From Doryteuthis pealeii (lineage: Eukaryota > Mollusca > Cephalopoda > Myopsida > Loliginidae): a DNA stretch of 64,000 bases. The notes below the pieces were generated by a model. It was not told where the DNA came from and searched no databases. It saw only the letters and a program-made list of their open reading frames with translations. Below, piece after piece: positions 1-11,744 of the stretch. A program made the position numbers and the translations under genes. Each line of letters opens with the position of its first letter. The stretch's first letter is position 1. Location: the NCBI GenBank assembly GCA_023376005.1, contig CM042157.1:54088512-54152511 (forward strand). Reading direction: 5' to 3'.

Positions 1-767
1 GTTTAGAAGAAAATTATTCACCAACGGAAAATGCAAAAATCAATTTCTTTCTTCATCACTAAATATTCTGGGTGCCAAATATTTTATTTTGGTTTTCTCT
101 TATTAAAGATTAGAAACAAAAAGATATTTTCTAGAGTTTACTTTTTTCTTCTTCTTCTTAATGTTCAATAAAAAAAAAAGAACTAATATTCAAATATTTA
201 TTAATTTCGAAAATCCCAACTAGAGTTGAACAATTAAAAGAGAATTCTTGAGTTGAAAGATTAAACCCCCTTTTTATGACCGACCTGAAATTATTTCACT
301 ATTCATGTTATCTCTCTTGCATATATGAACAAACATTTTATTATATCTATATATATTTGTATTTAAGAATGATTATTTTTTCTACTAGTACCGTTAACAG
401 AGTTTGGCATTTCTTTGATATCTTTAAGCAAAATATCTTTTGTTTGTAATCTTTTTCAAATGAAGAATTAGTGAGATGGGTGGGGGGGGGGGTGATATCA
501 CAAACCGATACAGCAGAAACAATTTGAGCTGTTATACGGTTTAGGTTAAGTCTTCTAAACTACTTTTTAAAAGAATTTCACCCTCTAATTTTTTTTTCTA
601 ACACTTAATCATTAGCTTAGATTTTTTTCTGATTTTTCTGGAACAGGGTTTACCAGATACAGAAAGTGAGAAAATCCACGAATCTACATTCTAAAAAATA
701 CTAATAATATCACCACCACCACTATTACTATTTATTCCTTTATTCTATTTACATATAAAAAGATGCA

Positions 768-770
<3 letters not shown>
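1..770. other. AT-rich stretch without recognisable gene
   Basis: No open frame of note and no repeat family that recurs elsewhere in the window. It contains a short poly-G run near 481-492 and several poly-T and poly-A tracts. Probably intronic or intergenic. Confidence 0.6.

Positions 771-816
<46 letters not shown>
771..816. repeat. (TA)n microsatellite
   Basis: Uninterrupted AT dinucleotide run of 46 bp, the first of many in the window. Confidence 0.97.
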
Positions 817-818
<2 letters not shown>

Positions 819-2547
819 TAAATAACTAGAGCAAAAACTATCTCTCACATCACTTTGTACTACTTTGGTAGACTACTGCTACTAGAACCATGATCAATTT
901 TGGGGAGGGAAAAGTAAAGAAAAAGCTTTAAAAATAAAGGAAATTATAAAAAAATAATAAACAGATGTTATATGAATCTTTATTTGATGTTTTCGTGTGT
1001 GTGTATTTTTTAAAAAGTTAACGAACATAAATAAATTAATTGATGCGTATTATACACTACTTGTTTTTTTAGAAAGATTCTTTTGAACAAAGTTCGATAA
1101 TGCTACTATTTAATTTTTATGTAGTAGTAGTTGTAGTTTGCCATCATCTTGTGGGTTGGACATTAAATGAGGGTTCGTTTTCTTTCATAGCAAATGACAA
1201 TTGTAAAACTTAATACTGTAACAGTAAATACAAGTGACGTTCTTTTTGGTGTCTTGAGAACATGTGTCATTGTTGAAATTTTTGGCTTTGTGAGTGATAA
1301 ATATTTTATGTATTTATTTATTTATTTATCTATGTCATTTTTACTGATGGGAGATAAACTGCTTAAAATAACTGTAAAGATATCGATAGATTAATTAACT
1401 AAGTAGATAACACAAATTTAAATTAAAAAAATAACTCCGTTCGAAGCGTAGTTGCGTACAAGCATAATTTTGTATGAGAATGCTATTATTCACTTTACGA
1501 CGCTTCCATTGGTTAAAAATACAAGTCCAACTTTTACTTTCGTTTTCGCTTTCGCTTTTTTAGAAAATGAACTGATTATCTTTTTTTAAACAGTCTCTTA
1601 AAAAGAAAAGAAACCAAGTGCTTTATAACCTTTATTAGTAATTAAAATATCCACAGGAACTATGCAATAAAATGAATTTAACAAAAATATATTATATCTA
1701 AATAATCGGTATAAATTATTTAAACCGTTGCGGTCTAAATAAAAAAGCTAAGCCTGTCTTACTGTCGGCGCCATCTCAAACGGTAAATAGAAACTTTTCA
1801 CACGGGTTGACATACTTTATTTCAAGTCTATTTATGAAGATCTTATCTATTTTTTTTTTAATCGGAGATTTTGAACTGTGATTTTCAAATTTATGGTCTC
1901 TTCTTCTCTCCATTTTCAATCTATTTATTTATAAATATTTAACTAGAACGTGTACTACTTATTGATCATGTATTTAAAAGAAAGTATGAAAGAAAATGTT
2001 ACTTTCTACTATTAAGATTCCCTCTTCTTTCTTAATAATCAACTCAAGTTAATCCATTTTTATCCTATATCTTCGAATGCTTTTTTCTATTTTTGTTTTT
2101 AACAAAATAAAGAACTCACTGAAATTAGTATAACCCGAGCTGTTAATAATAATTATAATAATCCATGATCTTGTTACTATTAATTAATGAGACCGCAACA
2201 CTATCTTTTAAAACCTGTTTTTTATCCCTCGTTTAAAGATATTTTGAACTACCCGATTATTTTCTCCCCAAACTTTTTCGAACAGTCAGACAAGTAAGAA
2301 AGTATTATTCCTAAATATAAGTTGTAATGATGATCACAAAAGAAAAGATAGTTTGTCGGAGGCGATGGATTGAGTCACCGCCGTCGTCGTCGCTGCTGCC
2401 ACTAGATAAGAAATCTTAAGCAGTTTTGTTTTTATTTCATTTGTCAAATTAGATTGAAATTTAGCATAAACAAAGTATATGTTCTATGAAATAAATAAAA
2501 TGAAATAAAATCTTTTCATATACATTTCTAAAGTAACATTTAACAAT
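817..2547. other. Unique AT-rich stretch, no gene seen
   Basis: The longest open frame is 66 codons at 1194-1394 (+). It has no recognisable motif, no codon-like composition and no flanking splice signals. A small GC-rich patch near 2355-2402 contains CGTCGTCGTCG. Nothing else stands out. Confidence 0.6.
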
Positions 2548-2551
2548 TTAA

Positions 2552-2652
2552 CCCTTTGAGCCCTTTACACCGATATACCGATGGTACTCTTGTTTTTCCC
2601 ACACCGTAGCACCGGTTTACCGGTGTGAAAATCACGCTCAGACGGCAAAGGG
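2552..2652. mobile_element. Short piggyBac-like miniature element (candidate)
   Basis: The sequence TTAA at 2548-2551 is followed by CCCTTTGAGCCC, and the other end reads GGCAAAGGG at 2644-2652. This is a short terminal inverted repeat of the kind seen in piggyBac elements, which insert at TTAA. The interior holds the hairpin CACCGGTTTACCGGTG. The right flank reads TAAA rather than TTAA, so the target duplication is imperfect. No coding capacity, so it would be non-autonomous. Confidence 0.5.
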
Positions 2653-2902
2653 TAAATTTAGGCTCAGGAGCTCAGGGATCATCGTCTTTTGGAGATACAA
2701 CGAATATTTTTTGAAAAGTAAAATAAATTGAAACATTTTTATTTATTCATTTTAAGAATAAAAAGTTACTCTTCCAATTGACTTCTTATACAGAGTTTTA
2801 ACGGACTTACTTTTTTGGTCACGTGATATCATTCTTGAACATTAAAATTATGATATCTTGAATTTAAAAAGAAAATTATTCTATTGTTATTTTTTAGTCT
2901 CT

Positions 2903-2906
<4 letters not shown>

Positions 2907-2992
<86 letters not shown>
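2907..2992. repeat. (GA)n microsatellite
   Basis: Continuous GA dinucleotide run of about 86 bp. Confidence 0.97.
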
Positions 2993-2995
<3 letters not shown>

Positions 2996-3016
2996 AACGA
3001 GAAAAAAGGTAAATAC

Positions 3017-3234
3017 TTTATTAAGAAAAAGTCCGCAATTTTGGTAATTGTTTTTCTATTTATTTCGAATATATATTGTATATATATATCTGCTAAATGT
3101 GTTTCGGGTATCTTAAGACCCTCTTCAAGTAATGAGTGTCATAAGATACCCCAAACACACGTGTAGCAGATATATACATATTCGAAATAAATACCAAAAT
3201 TGACATCACATGCGGACTTTTTCTTTATAAAATA
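3017..3234. mobile_element. Fold-back (inverted-repeat) miniature element
   Basis: Two imperfect arms of about 95 bp face each other. The left arm runs from AAAAAGTCCGCAATTTTGG through ATCTGCTAAATGTGTTTCGG; the right arm reads GTGTAGCAGATATATAC through CATGCGGACTTTTT. A short spacer near 3116-3134 separates them. The arrangement fits a MITE or a long hairpin element. No coding capacity is present. Confidence 0.65.
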
Positions 3235-3339
3235 TATGTTGAAAAAATAGTTAATTGAATAAGCTTTTTAACCAAACTTTTCCTACATATGTTGTTGTTC
3301 CTCAACTCCATTTGCAAGAATTCAAATACAAAGTTTTAT

Positions 3340-3905
3340 TCAGAGTCGACGGGGCTTAGAATGTGCTGACTATATCTCCTGCAGAGGAGTAAGACCTCTA
3401 CTTAGTGATGGGATTCAATCGGTTCTTGGAATTTCATTAGTTCCGAGAACCGGTTGTTAGCTTAAATCAGGTTTTTTTTTATCCCTTTTCCCCTGGTATC
3501 TGTTAGAGACCATATCAGTGTGATAACCTGTTGTAAGTAAGACCTGTAGTCAGAGAACCTATTCTTAAATTTTTTTAATCACACCACTACCCTCCCCCCA
3601 CAAAAGAGGTGTTCTGAGTATGACACGAAGTGCATTTGATGGTGAGGCTCCTCTTCTAGAGGAGTGTGGAGTACCCCTTCATTGCCATTATTCCCAGTCA
3701 CACTCTGATCCAGACCGGTAGTACTTTTTACGGTCCCATGTATGAGTCAAATATTTAAAATGTTTTCGTATTCAATATAATCGTGTGCAAAATTCCCCAA
3801 ATCCACTTAAACAACTACACAAGAATGGTAAATATGAACGCGGTTCTCTAACCCCTAGGCATAAACTAAGCTTAGACGGGTTGTCATGCCATACAAATCA
3901 AAGTT
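3340..3905 (+). repeat. Repeat D copy, diverged and interrupted
   Basis: The start (GGGGCTTAGAATGTGCTGAC) and the core (GAGTATGACACGAAGTGCAT at about 3616) match the D family. The tail near 3880-3902 (GGTTGTCATGCCATACAAATC) is a diverged version of the family terminus. Unrelated sequence at about 3400-3600 interrupts the copy. Confidence 0.7.
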
Positions 3906-4149
3906 TTATGCAAAGTTACATGTGAATCTTATTTTTCTTCCAGTCATTCAATTAGTCAACTTCCAACTAAAAGAAAGATACAATATTCCCTTTATCCAAT
4001 TTTGATGTCAAGAAAAAGAAGAATTTTCAATGTCAAATATTTTTCACATTTAAATTATTAGGTTTGTTCAAAAGAATTTTTAAATTGTATCTAATAAAAT
4101 CAGTTTATAATAACTAAATAAATTTATCAACCATGAAAATATTTGTCTA

Positions 4150-4720
4150 CACTTTCTATGACCTTACGCCAAGTTCGCCCTATCGGCGGGACTTAGAATA
4201 CGTAAGGTAAGACCCCCAAAGAGGGGTGTCCAAGGTATGACACTGAATTGCATACGATAGTAAGGCTCCAATTTTGAAGAGTGTGGAGTACCCAATAACA
4301 GTCATTACTCCAAGGTCCATTATGACCCGGAGTGATAGTACCTGTTAGTGTCCAATCTATGGGTCAAATAGAACCGTTTGAAAATTATTTGTATTCGATA
4401 AAAATTCATAAAAATGTAAATATAAAAATACAGGGGAATCCCCGTGGTATAGTGGTTAACATGCTGGACTGCGACATCATAGTAAGCGAGTTCGAACTCC
4501 AGTCGCGGTATTACGTACACTTTCGGACTAATACCATTGGGAAAGGTATGAAACTCCAGTTATGGGTCAAATAGTACCACTACTATTCTTATACAAAGAT
4601 GGCTTTGGCATTAAATAATCAACGATACACTTAAACAAAAATATGCAATGATCGAGATTTCCTAACCTCTAGGCATAAGATAACCCCAGACGTGTTGACA
4701 ATGCCGTTAAAATTAATCAA
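4150..4720 (+). repeat. Repeat D copy split by a SINE B insertion
   Basis: The 5' part (CTATCGGCGGGACTTAGAAT to about 4425) and the 3' part (CCTAACCTCTAGGCATAAG to GACAATGCCGTTAAAATTAA) are both D. Between them lies a complete SINE B, so the SINE inserted later. Confidence 0.75.
4436..4627 (+). repeat. SINE B (tRNA-derived), near full length
   Basis: The head CCCGTGGTATAGTGGTTAAC resembles a tRNA Asp/Glu A-box region, and GAGTTCGAACTCC is a B-box, together an internal RNA polymerase III promoter. The body carries TTGGGAAAGGTATGAA and CAGTTATGGGTCAAATAG. The 66- and 80-codon open frames here are incidental readings of the SINE and repeat D. Confidence 0.8.
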
Positions 4721-4856
4721 TAATTACGTCAAGGTTCTGGAAGTTTGTGAATTCCTTGTATTAACATGGAACCGCTGTGGCCTCAACGCGAGAATTGAAT
4801 GAAATCTACGATTAATAAAAAAAAAAACAAAAAAAAAAAAACTTTAGTTCTATGTA

Positions 4857-5291
4857 CAGTGATACATTGATTTACGAGTGTTCCGAGTTATGAGCTGTCA
4901 CTCGATTAATTTTTTGCTTTGTGTTGACATCTAAAATTTGGGGCACGGGCGAGCTCATGTTAATAAATTCACTAAAAACATTTAAGTTTCCAAATTTATT
5001 ACGCCAAAGAAAAATATTTATAAAAAAAACAAAAAACAAAAAAACAAAAAATTAGAACATAGTACAGCACATAATTCATTACATTCTATTTTATTATATT
5101 TATAAAAAAATGTTAAATACAATACAGGGCTATTTTTCTTATTTAAGAATATAACCAAAAAACGGGTGTTTGGGGTTGGGGCTGTTTTAAAAGATTAATT
5201 CAGTTTATTTCAATGGGGAAAATTGATTTGATATACGAGTAAATTGAGTTACAAGCGGAAGACATTAAACTCATAAGTCAAGGTACCACTG
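4857..5291. mobile_element. Non-autonomous Tc1/mariner-type miniature transposon
   Basis: The left end CAGTGATACATTGATTTACG and the right end ACTTATGAGTT... in reverse complement (CAGTGGTACCTTGACTTATG) form terminal inverted repeats. TA flanks both sides (4855-4856 and 5292-5293), which is the Tc1/mariner target duplication. The interior is A-rich with no transposase frame. Confidence 0.7.
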
Positions 5292-5293
5292 TA

Positions 5294-5690
5294 TTTTAGT
5301 ACGGAATCAAATCAGATAATTGAAATAAATCTTTATTCTCCTACGTTTTTTTTTTCTTTCTTTCTTTAATTTTATCAACATTGAAATTCATTGATAACAT
5401 CTGTGTATATTGCCTTTTGTTGTTTTTTTATCATTCTCTATTATGTTTTTGTATATATCAATGTACACAACCAAAGGAATATGCAATGACATTATATCAC
5501 AACAGAAGGTGTTGAGAAGTTTCTTGCTCTCAAATATGAATGTCTCCCTTGTTTGTACATCAGTCTGTTTTGGTCATCTATTCAAGATGTAATACTCTTG
5601 AGACATTCTGATGAAAATGTATTTTAAGCAGAACTAGTCATTAGTTATAGTTGAATTGAATGTTATCATTCATAAAGGCTTCTTTTTCTT
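5294..5690. other. No gene or repeat recognised
   Basis: A 60-codon open frame at 5410-5592 (+) has a hydrophobic N-terminus but no start context, family resemblance or splice signals. I do not call it a gene. Confidence 0.5.
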
Positions 5691-5757
5691 TAACCAACTG
5701 GTCCAGGTCAGAGGCCAGCAGCTGGCATAACATCCGGCTTATAATAATCAATTTTGG

Positions 5758-5870
5758 CCACCTCGCGTGGTGTAATGGTTCGCAAGCTAGATTAGCAGAC
5801 CATTGTTAGTGAGTTCGATTCTCATTGGGCGTACCATACTTCTGGTTTTGTGTTGCAACTAAGCAAAGGT
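5758..5870 (+). repeat. SINE C copy
   Basis: The tRNA-like head CGTGGTGTAATGGTTCGCAA is followed by the B-box GAGTTCGATTCTC and then the body CCATACTTCTGGTTTTGTG. Confidence 0.75.
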
Positions 5871-5985
5871 TAGGTTTGGTTTCTTTGTTTAATGGTATAT
5901 TAATCTTCGTTGGTTATTTAACGCCAAAGCTATCCTTGTAGAAGAATAGTAGTGGTACTATTTAATTCATAGCTGGGAAGCTAAA
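5871..5985 (-). repeat. SINE B tail, inverted, abutting SINE C
   Basis: TTTGTTTAATGGTATATTAA through AGTGGTACTATTTAATTCA is the reverse complement of the SINE B 3' half seen at 4540-4627. It directly follows a plus-strand SINE C, so this is either a chimeric or a back-to-back insertion. Confidence 0.65.
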
Positions 5986-6049
5986 ATTAGTAAATGGCTA
6001 TAATAATTACTTTTGATGCCTTTTTGAATATATAAAAAAATCAAGCCTG

Positions 6050-6560
6050 GTAGTTTAGTTGAAGCCTTAGAAAATGCTGCCCTGTCGGCGGGATTTAAAA
6101 TGCGCAAACTGTATTCCATGACTAAGACACACCACACACAAAATAAATGTCCTGGGTATGACACTATATCGTATCTGACGGCGAGGCTTCCGTTCTGGAG
6201 ATCTGGGGAATGTGAAGTACCCCCTCATTGCTATTACTCTCAGGTCCACTCTGATCCGGAATGGTAGTACCTGTTATGGTCCCATTGATGGGTCAAATAT
6301 AACTGTTCGAAAATTATTAGTATACTTGATGTATAATTGTAAATTATTTATATCAAGAATAGTTACTTGGAACTATAATTGTTTACTCAGAATTATTATT
6401 AGTTTCGTGAAAGCATATAAATGTGTGCAAAAAAACAAACTTTTAGGGAACAACTACACAATAAATGTAAATATGAACGTACAATAAACGCGATTCTCTG
6501 ACGTTTTGACATAAAATAAACCTAGATGGATTGACATGCCGTTAAAATCAATAATTTGTA
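6050..6560 (+). repeat. Repeat D copy, near full length
   Basis: It begins CTGCCCTGTCGGCGGGATTT, has the core GGGTATGACACTATATCG, and ends TTGACATGCCGTTAAAATCA. Open frames of 65, 60 and 91 codons on both strands here are chance readings of the repeat. Confidence 0.8.
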
Positions 6561-6599
6561 TGCTGTTAAATATGATTTATAATATTACGGTAGATTTGT

Positions 6600-6875
6600 C
6601 AATCTTCAATTAGAATGTATGACGCTGTCATGAACATAACACTAAACTGCATATAATTGTGTATATATTAGTAGTATTAGATAGGAATATTCAAAATCAT
6701 ACAACTGTGATCAAATTATTTGTATTAGATAGGAATATCTAACTGCGTGCCAAAAACCTCTGGAAACTACACACACATAAAAAGGTAAATATGAACGTAT
6801 AATGAACACGATTCCCTAACATCTGGGTATAAAATAATCCTAGATGGATTGACATGCCGTTAAAATAAATCAGTC
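6600..6875 (+). repeat. Second, partial repeat D copy
   Basis: It contains ACACTAAACTGCATATAATTG and repeats of AGATAGGAATAT, then a full D tail ending GACATGCCGTTAAAATAAAT. It lies directly after the previous D copy, so two D tails stand in tandem. Confidence 0.65.
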
Positions 6876-7183
6876 AATGAAAAAATGGCTGTAGAAAGAT
6901 TAAGTTGATTGAACAACGGCATCTCTTGCGTAAATAATTAAATAGAATGCATATATAATCGGAAAAACTACCCACTTCACACATTTACGTCATTCAATAA
7001 AGTAAATCTTGAAAGTGACAGACAGACAGACATAGCACCTGTTTATAAGGCTAAAGTTTAAATTTAGGCAAGCATAAACTAAGTCGGTTCTAACTTGAAA
7101 CCAGAATACAAAAATCGATTAAGATGTTTAGCAAATTTAGAAATATAATTTTAAATCTAAAATCCTTAACTAATTCATCAATG

Positions 7184-7184
<1 letters not shown>

Positions 7185-7224
<40 letters not shown>
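7185..7224. repeat. (TG)n microsatellite
   Basis: TG dinucleotide run, with one CG near the end. Confidence 0.95.
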
Positions 7225-7226
<2 letters not shown>

Positions 7227-7315
7227 ATTCTTTAATTACTCAGTTGTTCATCTTGCTCTTTAAAAATTCGTGATGAATTCGAACCTCATAAAATGTACTA
7301 CCTCAGGTAGCTTTC

Positions 7316-8180
7316 TCGCCCTTGTCGGCAGGGCTTGGAATACTCTGACTATTCTCTACAGAGGTAAGACGCCCCTCTCCCCCCAAAAAGGTATGTCCTA
7401 GATCTGACACTAAACTGCGATGGTGAGGCTCCAGTTCTGGAAATCTGCAGAAGTATGAAGTACATCTTCATTTGTATTACTCTTATGTCCACTCTGAGAC
7501 CGAGTGGTAGTACCATCTATGGGTCAAATAAATCTGCATATAACTGTGCAAGGCTAAAAAAACTGAAGTAGGTTGGAGCATACAGCGGACAAATGTTGCA
7601 AATATTCCAACCACAATGTAAATAAAACAAATTCAGACTTGAAAATTATTTGTATTAGATAGGAATACTTTATACCTTAGAACTCTATGTAAATTATTTG
7701 TATTAAGAATAGTTACTTACTTGAAACAACATAATCGTGTGCAAACAAATGATTATTATTAAAAATAATTAGGCCGGGTTAGCTCAGTCGGTAGAGCGTT
7801 CGGCTAGAAACCACAAGATACCTAGTTCGATACCGGTCCTCGCCGACTCAGCGTATGAGTAGCACAGGGAACTGTGCGGTAAAGTAAGGAGCTGATGGTA
7901 GGTGTGGCGCTCCACCTCAGACGCAAGATAATCTCCTTGGTCTAGCGCTATTGAAAAGGGGATAGACTCCCCCGCTGATTGGCTGATACCGACATTAGGC
8001 CGCCCCGACGACTTTTTTTACTATTAGTATAAGGTAGAAATACTGTGTACAAATTATTAGTATTAGATAGGAATACTTGATATCATATAACTGTACAAAT
8101 AAACTTTTAAGAAACAATCACATGAAAAATGTAAATATAAATATAGAATGAACGCTATTCCCTAACCTCTCGGCAAAAAA
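7316..8180 (+). repeat. Repeat D copy split by a SINE A insertion
   Basis: D sequence runs from CCCTTGTCGGCAGGGCTTGG to about 7770 and resumes at about 8024 (TATTAGTATAAGGTAG), ending near TTCCCTAACCTCTCGGC. A complete SINE A separates the halves. Confidence 0.75.
7771..8022 (+). repeat. SINE A (tRNA-derived), full length
   Basis: A tRNA-like head of about 72 bp carries an A-box (TTAGCTCAGTCGGTAGAG) and a B-box (AGTTCGATACC), with partly pairing acceptor-like ends (GGCCGGG and CCGGTCC). The non-tRNA body includes GGAGCTGATGGTAGGTGTGG and GCTGATTGGCTGATACCGAC, ending GGCCGCCCCGACGAC. An RNA polymerase III retroposon. Not a functional tRNA: the anticodon arm is degenerate. Confidence 0.85.
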
Positions 8181-8985
8181 TCAATCAGCTTTCAAATGAA
8201 AAACCGGTGATTTAAGCGTGATTTGAGCATAGGTCATTGATTCATGTTCTAGAAAACTAAGGAATTACAACGCGAATAAAGATTCTGTTACAAGTTGTGT
8301 TGTAGTTATTTATTAAGCTTTGTTTAGTCTAACACAAAAATTGACTTACAATAATTGTTGTTCCTTCACGTTCAGTGTAGTTATGTGGCACTGAGAAATT
8401 CCCAAAGTGAACAAAACTTTAAAAGCGGTGAACGACAACTATCGAGGCGATTTATAATGATGATCTATATTACAGACACTTGCTGGTTTAGCTCAGTGTT
8501 AAAACAGAGGATTAATAATCGAAAAGTTTCATCCGAAAAAAAAAAAAAAAAGAATAAGAACGATTTGGCTTTTACCGTACACTGAAGTAAAGAAAAACTA
8601 CTTCAAAGTAAAACAGGTCCTTTAGGTTTTCACACTATGCATTTACTTATAAAATATATCTAACACAAAGTATCAATATATAGTGATTAAAAAAATATTA
8701 CACCTTTATATGAACATCTTTATGATATAATTTCAAACTATCTCCACATGTTCACCATCCCTGTCAACAAATTCTTGGAATATTCCATAGGTAATTAAAA
8801 AATGTTAGTATATCTATGGGAGTATCTTTATTAGAAAAGCAGAACTCATATTAAGGAGACCACCTGGGGAAGATTCCAATAATGTGATGGCAGGAACGAT
8901 GAATAGGTGGGGGTTTTAAAATCAGAATTTCATAAAGGAAATCCCATAGAAATGTTAACATTTTTCTAAACACCTATATTTACGA
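8181..8985. other. No gene recognised
   Basis: A 76-codon open frame at 8355-8585 (+) ends in a poly-lysine run made by a poly-A tract and has no other feature. The rest is AT-rich single-copy sequence as far as can be seen in this window. Confidence 0.5.
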
Positions 8986-8987
8986 AG

Positions 8988-9115
8988 TTGGCGCGCCTGA
9001 TCATTGTATAATAGTTAGCAAGCTGATCTTGCAGATCAGTTATGATCAATGTGTTCAATCCCCATTGGGAACTTTACCTAGAGTCTTTGTGTAAAATCAA
9101 AGTTATGCTTAGACA
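8988..9115 (+). repeat. Diverged SINE C copy
   Basis: ATTGTATAATAGTTAGCAAG corresponds to the SINE C A-box region, and GTGTTCAATCCCCATTGGGA to its B-box and the following body. About 20% diverged from the copy at 5758 by eye. Confidence 0.6.
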
Positions 9116-10000
9116 ATAACGATACTTGTTTAGAATTGGTGACTGTCGTTTAGGAATATGAAAAAAATGTACACAGAAAAGTATGACATCACGCAGCGTT
9201 GTGTACAATATGAAAATTTAATGGGAATGAAATCAAAAGAACAGACGACAGCATTATAAAACAAAATAAAAACAGTTTATTTATTTTTAATATATGCCTT
9301 CTACTTTGTTATGTAAGAGTCACAAATGATAAAACTCAAGATGTTTGAAGGCCGCAGGACATGATCAAAATTTACGCAGATAATAAAGACGACTAGTAAA
9401 AGACAGACATGATTTTCATGAGTTCTCATTACAAAAAGCCACACGTTTCTCACTCAGGATTCAGGTCGAAATTTCTAGAATTTTCGAATTCTCTTAAATT
9501 TTCCACGAGTCGCAGATTAAAGAGCCGCATTTGAAAATATGACAGTAGAATGTATTTGCAGTGACTTTTTGTTGTTTTTTTTTTTTTTTAGGATCAGGGT
9601 TGGGCCTGTTAACTAGGGCAGTTTATATTGTACAGAAAATGTATATACAGATGTTGTGTATATTTCATATTCTTTTTTTTGTGGGGGGAGGGAGGTATGT
9701 TAACTTAAAACTAGGGTATACTTTCATATTGTACACAACACTGATGTCATACTTATTTGTGTACATTTCTTCGCATTCCTGAACACACATAAATACTAAA
9801 CCAGTAACTAAATAACTATATACTTATTCCTAAGTTTAGCATGTTGTAAAGTCACAAATGTGGATTACTTAGTACACTCTTTGGTATTCAACTACGAACA
9901 ACAGGGAATTAAATGTCTGATCCCTTGTCCCCTTTGATAATTTGAGCTTTTGTTATTTACCTCTAGAAACATTTCAAACGTGGGGAGATTGGCAAATATA
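9116..10000. other. No gene recognised
   Basis: AT-rich. The 73-codon open frame at 9561-9782 (+) is hydrophobic and contains poly-T-derived phenylalanines. No motif or splice context supports it. Confidence 0.5.
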
Positions 10001-10070
10001 TCAGTGAGATTCGAACCCCTTGAGCATAAGTCGACTAATAGTGACTTGAGCCCCTGAACAGAAAAAGGTT
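10000..10070 (-). repeat. tRNA-like SINE head remnant
   Basis: On the minus strand the segment reads GTCGACTTATGCTC, then GGGGTTCGAATCTCACTGA, a good B-box at tRNA-like spacing. No tRNA cloverleaf is evident, so I read it as a SINE head of a family not otherwise resolved here. Confidence 0.4.
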
Positions 10071-10459
10071 ACTGGTTCCTTAACCCATCCCAATTGATCA
10101 TCCATTCCACACATATACGTACAATCTTAATTGACACGTTTGTTTTTAAAACTTCAAAAATAGTGAAATCTATTGGGGGTTGTAGGGATTCAATAAATAA
10201 TTATCTCCCTTAGTCAAACCCAGAAACCCATTCTCAACCTCTATTCGTCTGTTTTTTTTTTGTTGTTTTTTTTTTCATTAAAAGAGACGTTGTCTCTGAC
10301 TCTGTCAGGGAACGGTAACGTCACATGTCCATTTTAGCTACACTTAACAAGTAAGCCTTTTGCTATTTTGTACCCCTTCCACACACTATTTGTTTATGAA
10401 ACAATAGATGTATAATTTTACCATAGGACACGTTAGTGTATTCTTTCTGTGTAATGTCT

Positions 10460-10504
10460 CACACACACACACACACACACACACACAATATATATATATA
10501 TATA
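10460..10504. repeat. (AC)n-(TA)n compound microsatellite
   Basis: AC run at about 10460-10487, followed directly by a TA run. Confidence 0.95.
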
Positions 10505-10860
10505 ATATTAAATGTTCTTGTATATGTAATTGAGTTTATTTTATATTTTTATTTTGTTTAGTGTTAGTACTTCACGAATATGCTAATGCTGGTCCTTGGT
10601 GAGTGGGGACTCAACTAAATATTTTCCATTCCACAAAGCATTTCCAGTGCTACCAGATTAACATAACTGTCAGGGTTCGTAGTGTTAAAACCTTTTAGCT
10701 GTTAACATATTGATTCATTTGAGGCCACTTCAAAAATTAGACTTTTGCTATTTGGGCCTCTTGGAGCTTTGGGCCCTCGGGCATTGTTCCATTACCCAAC
10801 TACTCAGCCCACCCCACCCCTGGTCCATAGTTATTTGAAGCACAAGTTCTATTGTATGTG

Positions 10861-10861
<1 letters not shown>

Positions 10862-10920
<59 letters not shown>
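10862..10920. repeat. (TTA)n microsatellite
   Basis: About 20 units of TTA. The 73-codon open frame here (10745-10966) is a poly-leucine artefact of this run. Confidence 0.96.
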
Positions 10921-10921
<1 letters not shown>

Positions 10922-11740
10922 CTCAGAAAACAGTGGTTTAGTATGCAAAATGTTTGTAAACGTTGAATTTCGATTCTATTTTCTGACCATTAATTTGACA
11001 TCATTTTATGTGAATTTTTTGTTTTACTTGTACAGAGGGAATACAATTTAAGAAAAATAATTTAACCTTTATCCTGCCAAACATGCAAACAGTAATGCGA
11101 TTAATATTTGTAGATGTTATTAAAATTGAGACAAATTTACTCTTGGAGAATTTTCTTAATTCTATCCTACCTTTTTTAATTGACTAATAAATACTCAGAA
11201 ACGAAAATTCGGCAAATCCTGTATTTTTTTTATTCCTGAACTTTTGTGTATTTCTTTTTCTCAATTTTTTTAAAACAATTTAAACTTCAAGTTTTAAATT
11301 TCCAATATCAACAGATATAAGGTTTTGTTCTGGAAATAAATAAAATAAAACTTTAATTCGTAAATACTTAATATAATTAGAGATGAAACTATGAATGAAA
11401 AAGTTCATAGCTTCGAAAAATCGTGTTCCACTTAAAGAACAGAGATAGGAAAAAGTTAAGCAAGTTTGGAAGCACATCTGATGTGTAGAATTTTTACTCC
11501 AAGCTCCAATTAAAACATTTTTAAATTATTTGAATAGAAAAAATGGTGTTTGTACACAATAGGCCACCCATGAAAATTTACGTTAATTATACTTTAATGT
11601 ACAAAAAGTTATATAGAAATATAATACTTACATTCGCCATCCAGATCAGAACAAGTTTCGGTTATTTGCTTCATTTTTTTTTTACAAATAATAATACTGG
11701 AAATTTTGCAAGAAATTAAATTTTGACCATGCTACTAAAT
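10921..11740. other. No gene recognised
   Basis: AT-rich sequence. The minus-strand 65-codon frame at 11280-11477 has no motif. Confidence 0.5.
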
Positions 11741-11744
11741 GGTA

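Noticed and set aside
7771..7842. A functional tRNA gene at the head of SINE A
   Set aside because: Boxes A and B are good but the anticodon arm does not pair properly, and the same head recurs at 12844 with a shared non-tRNA body.
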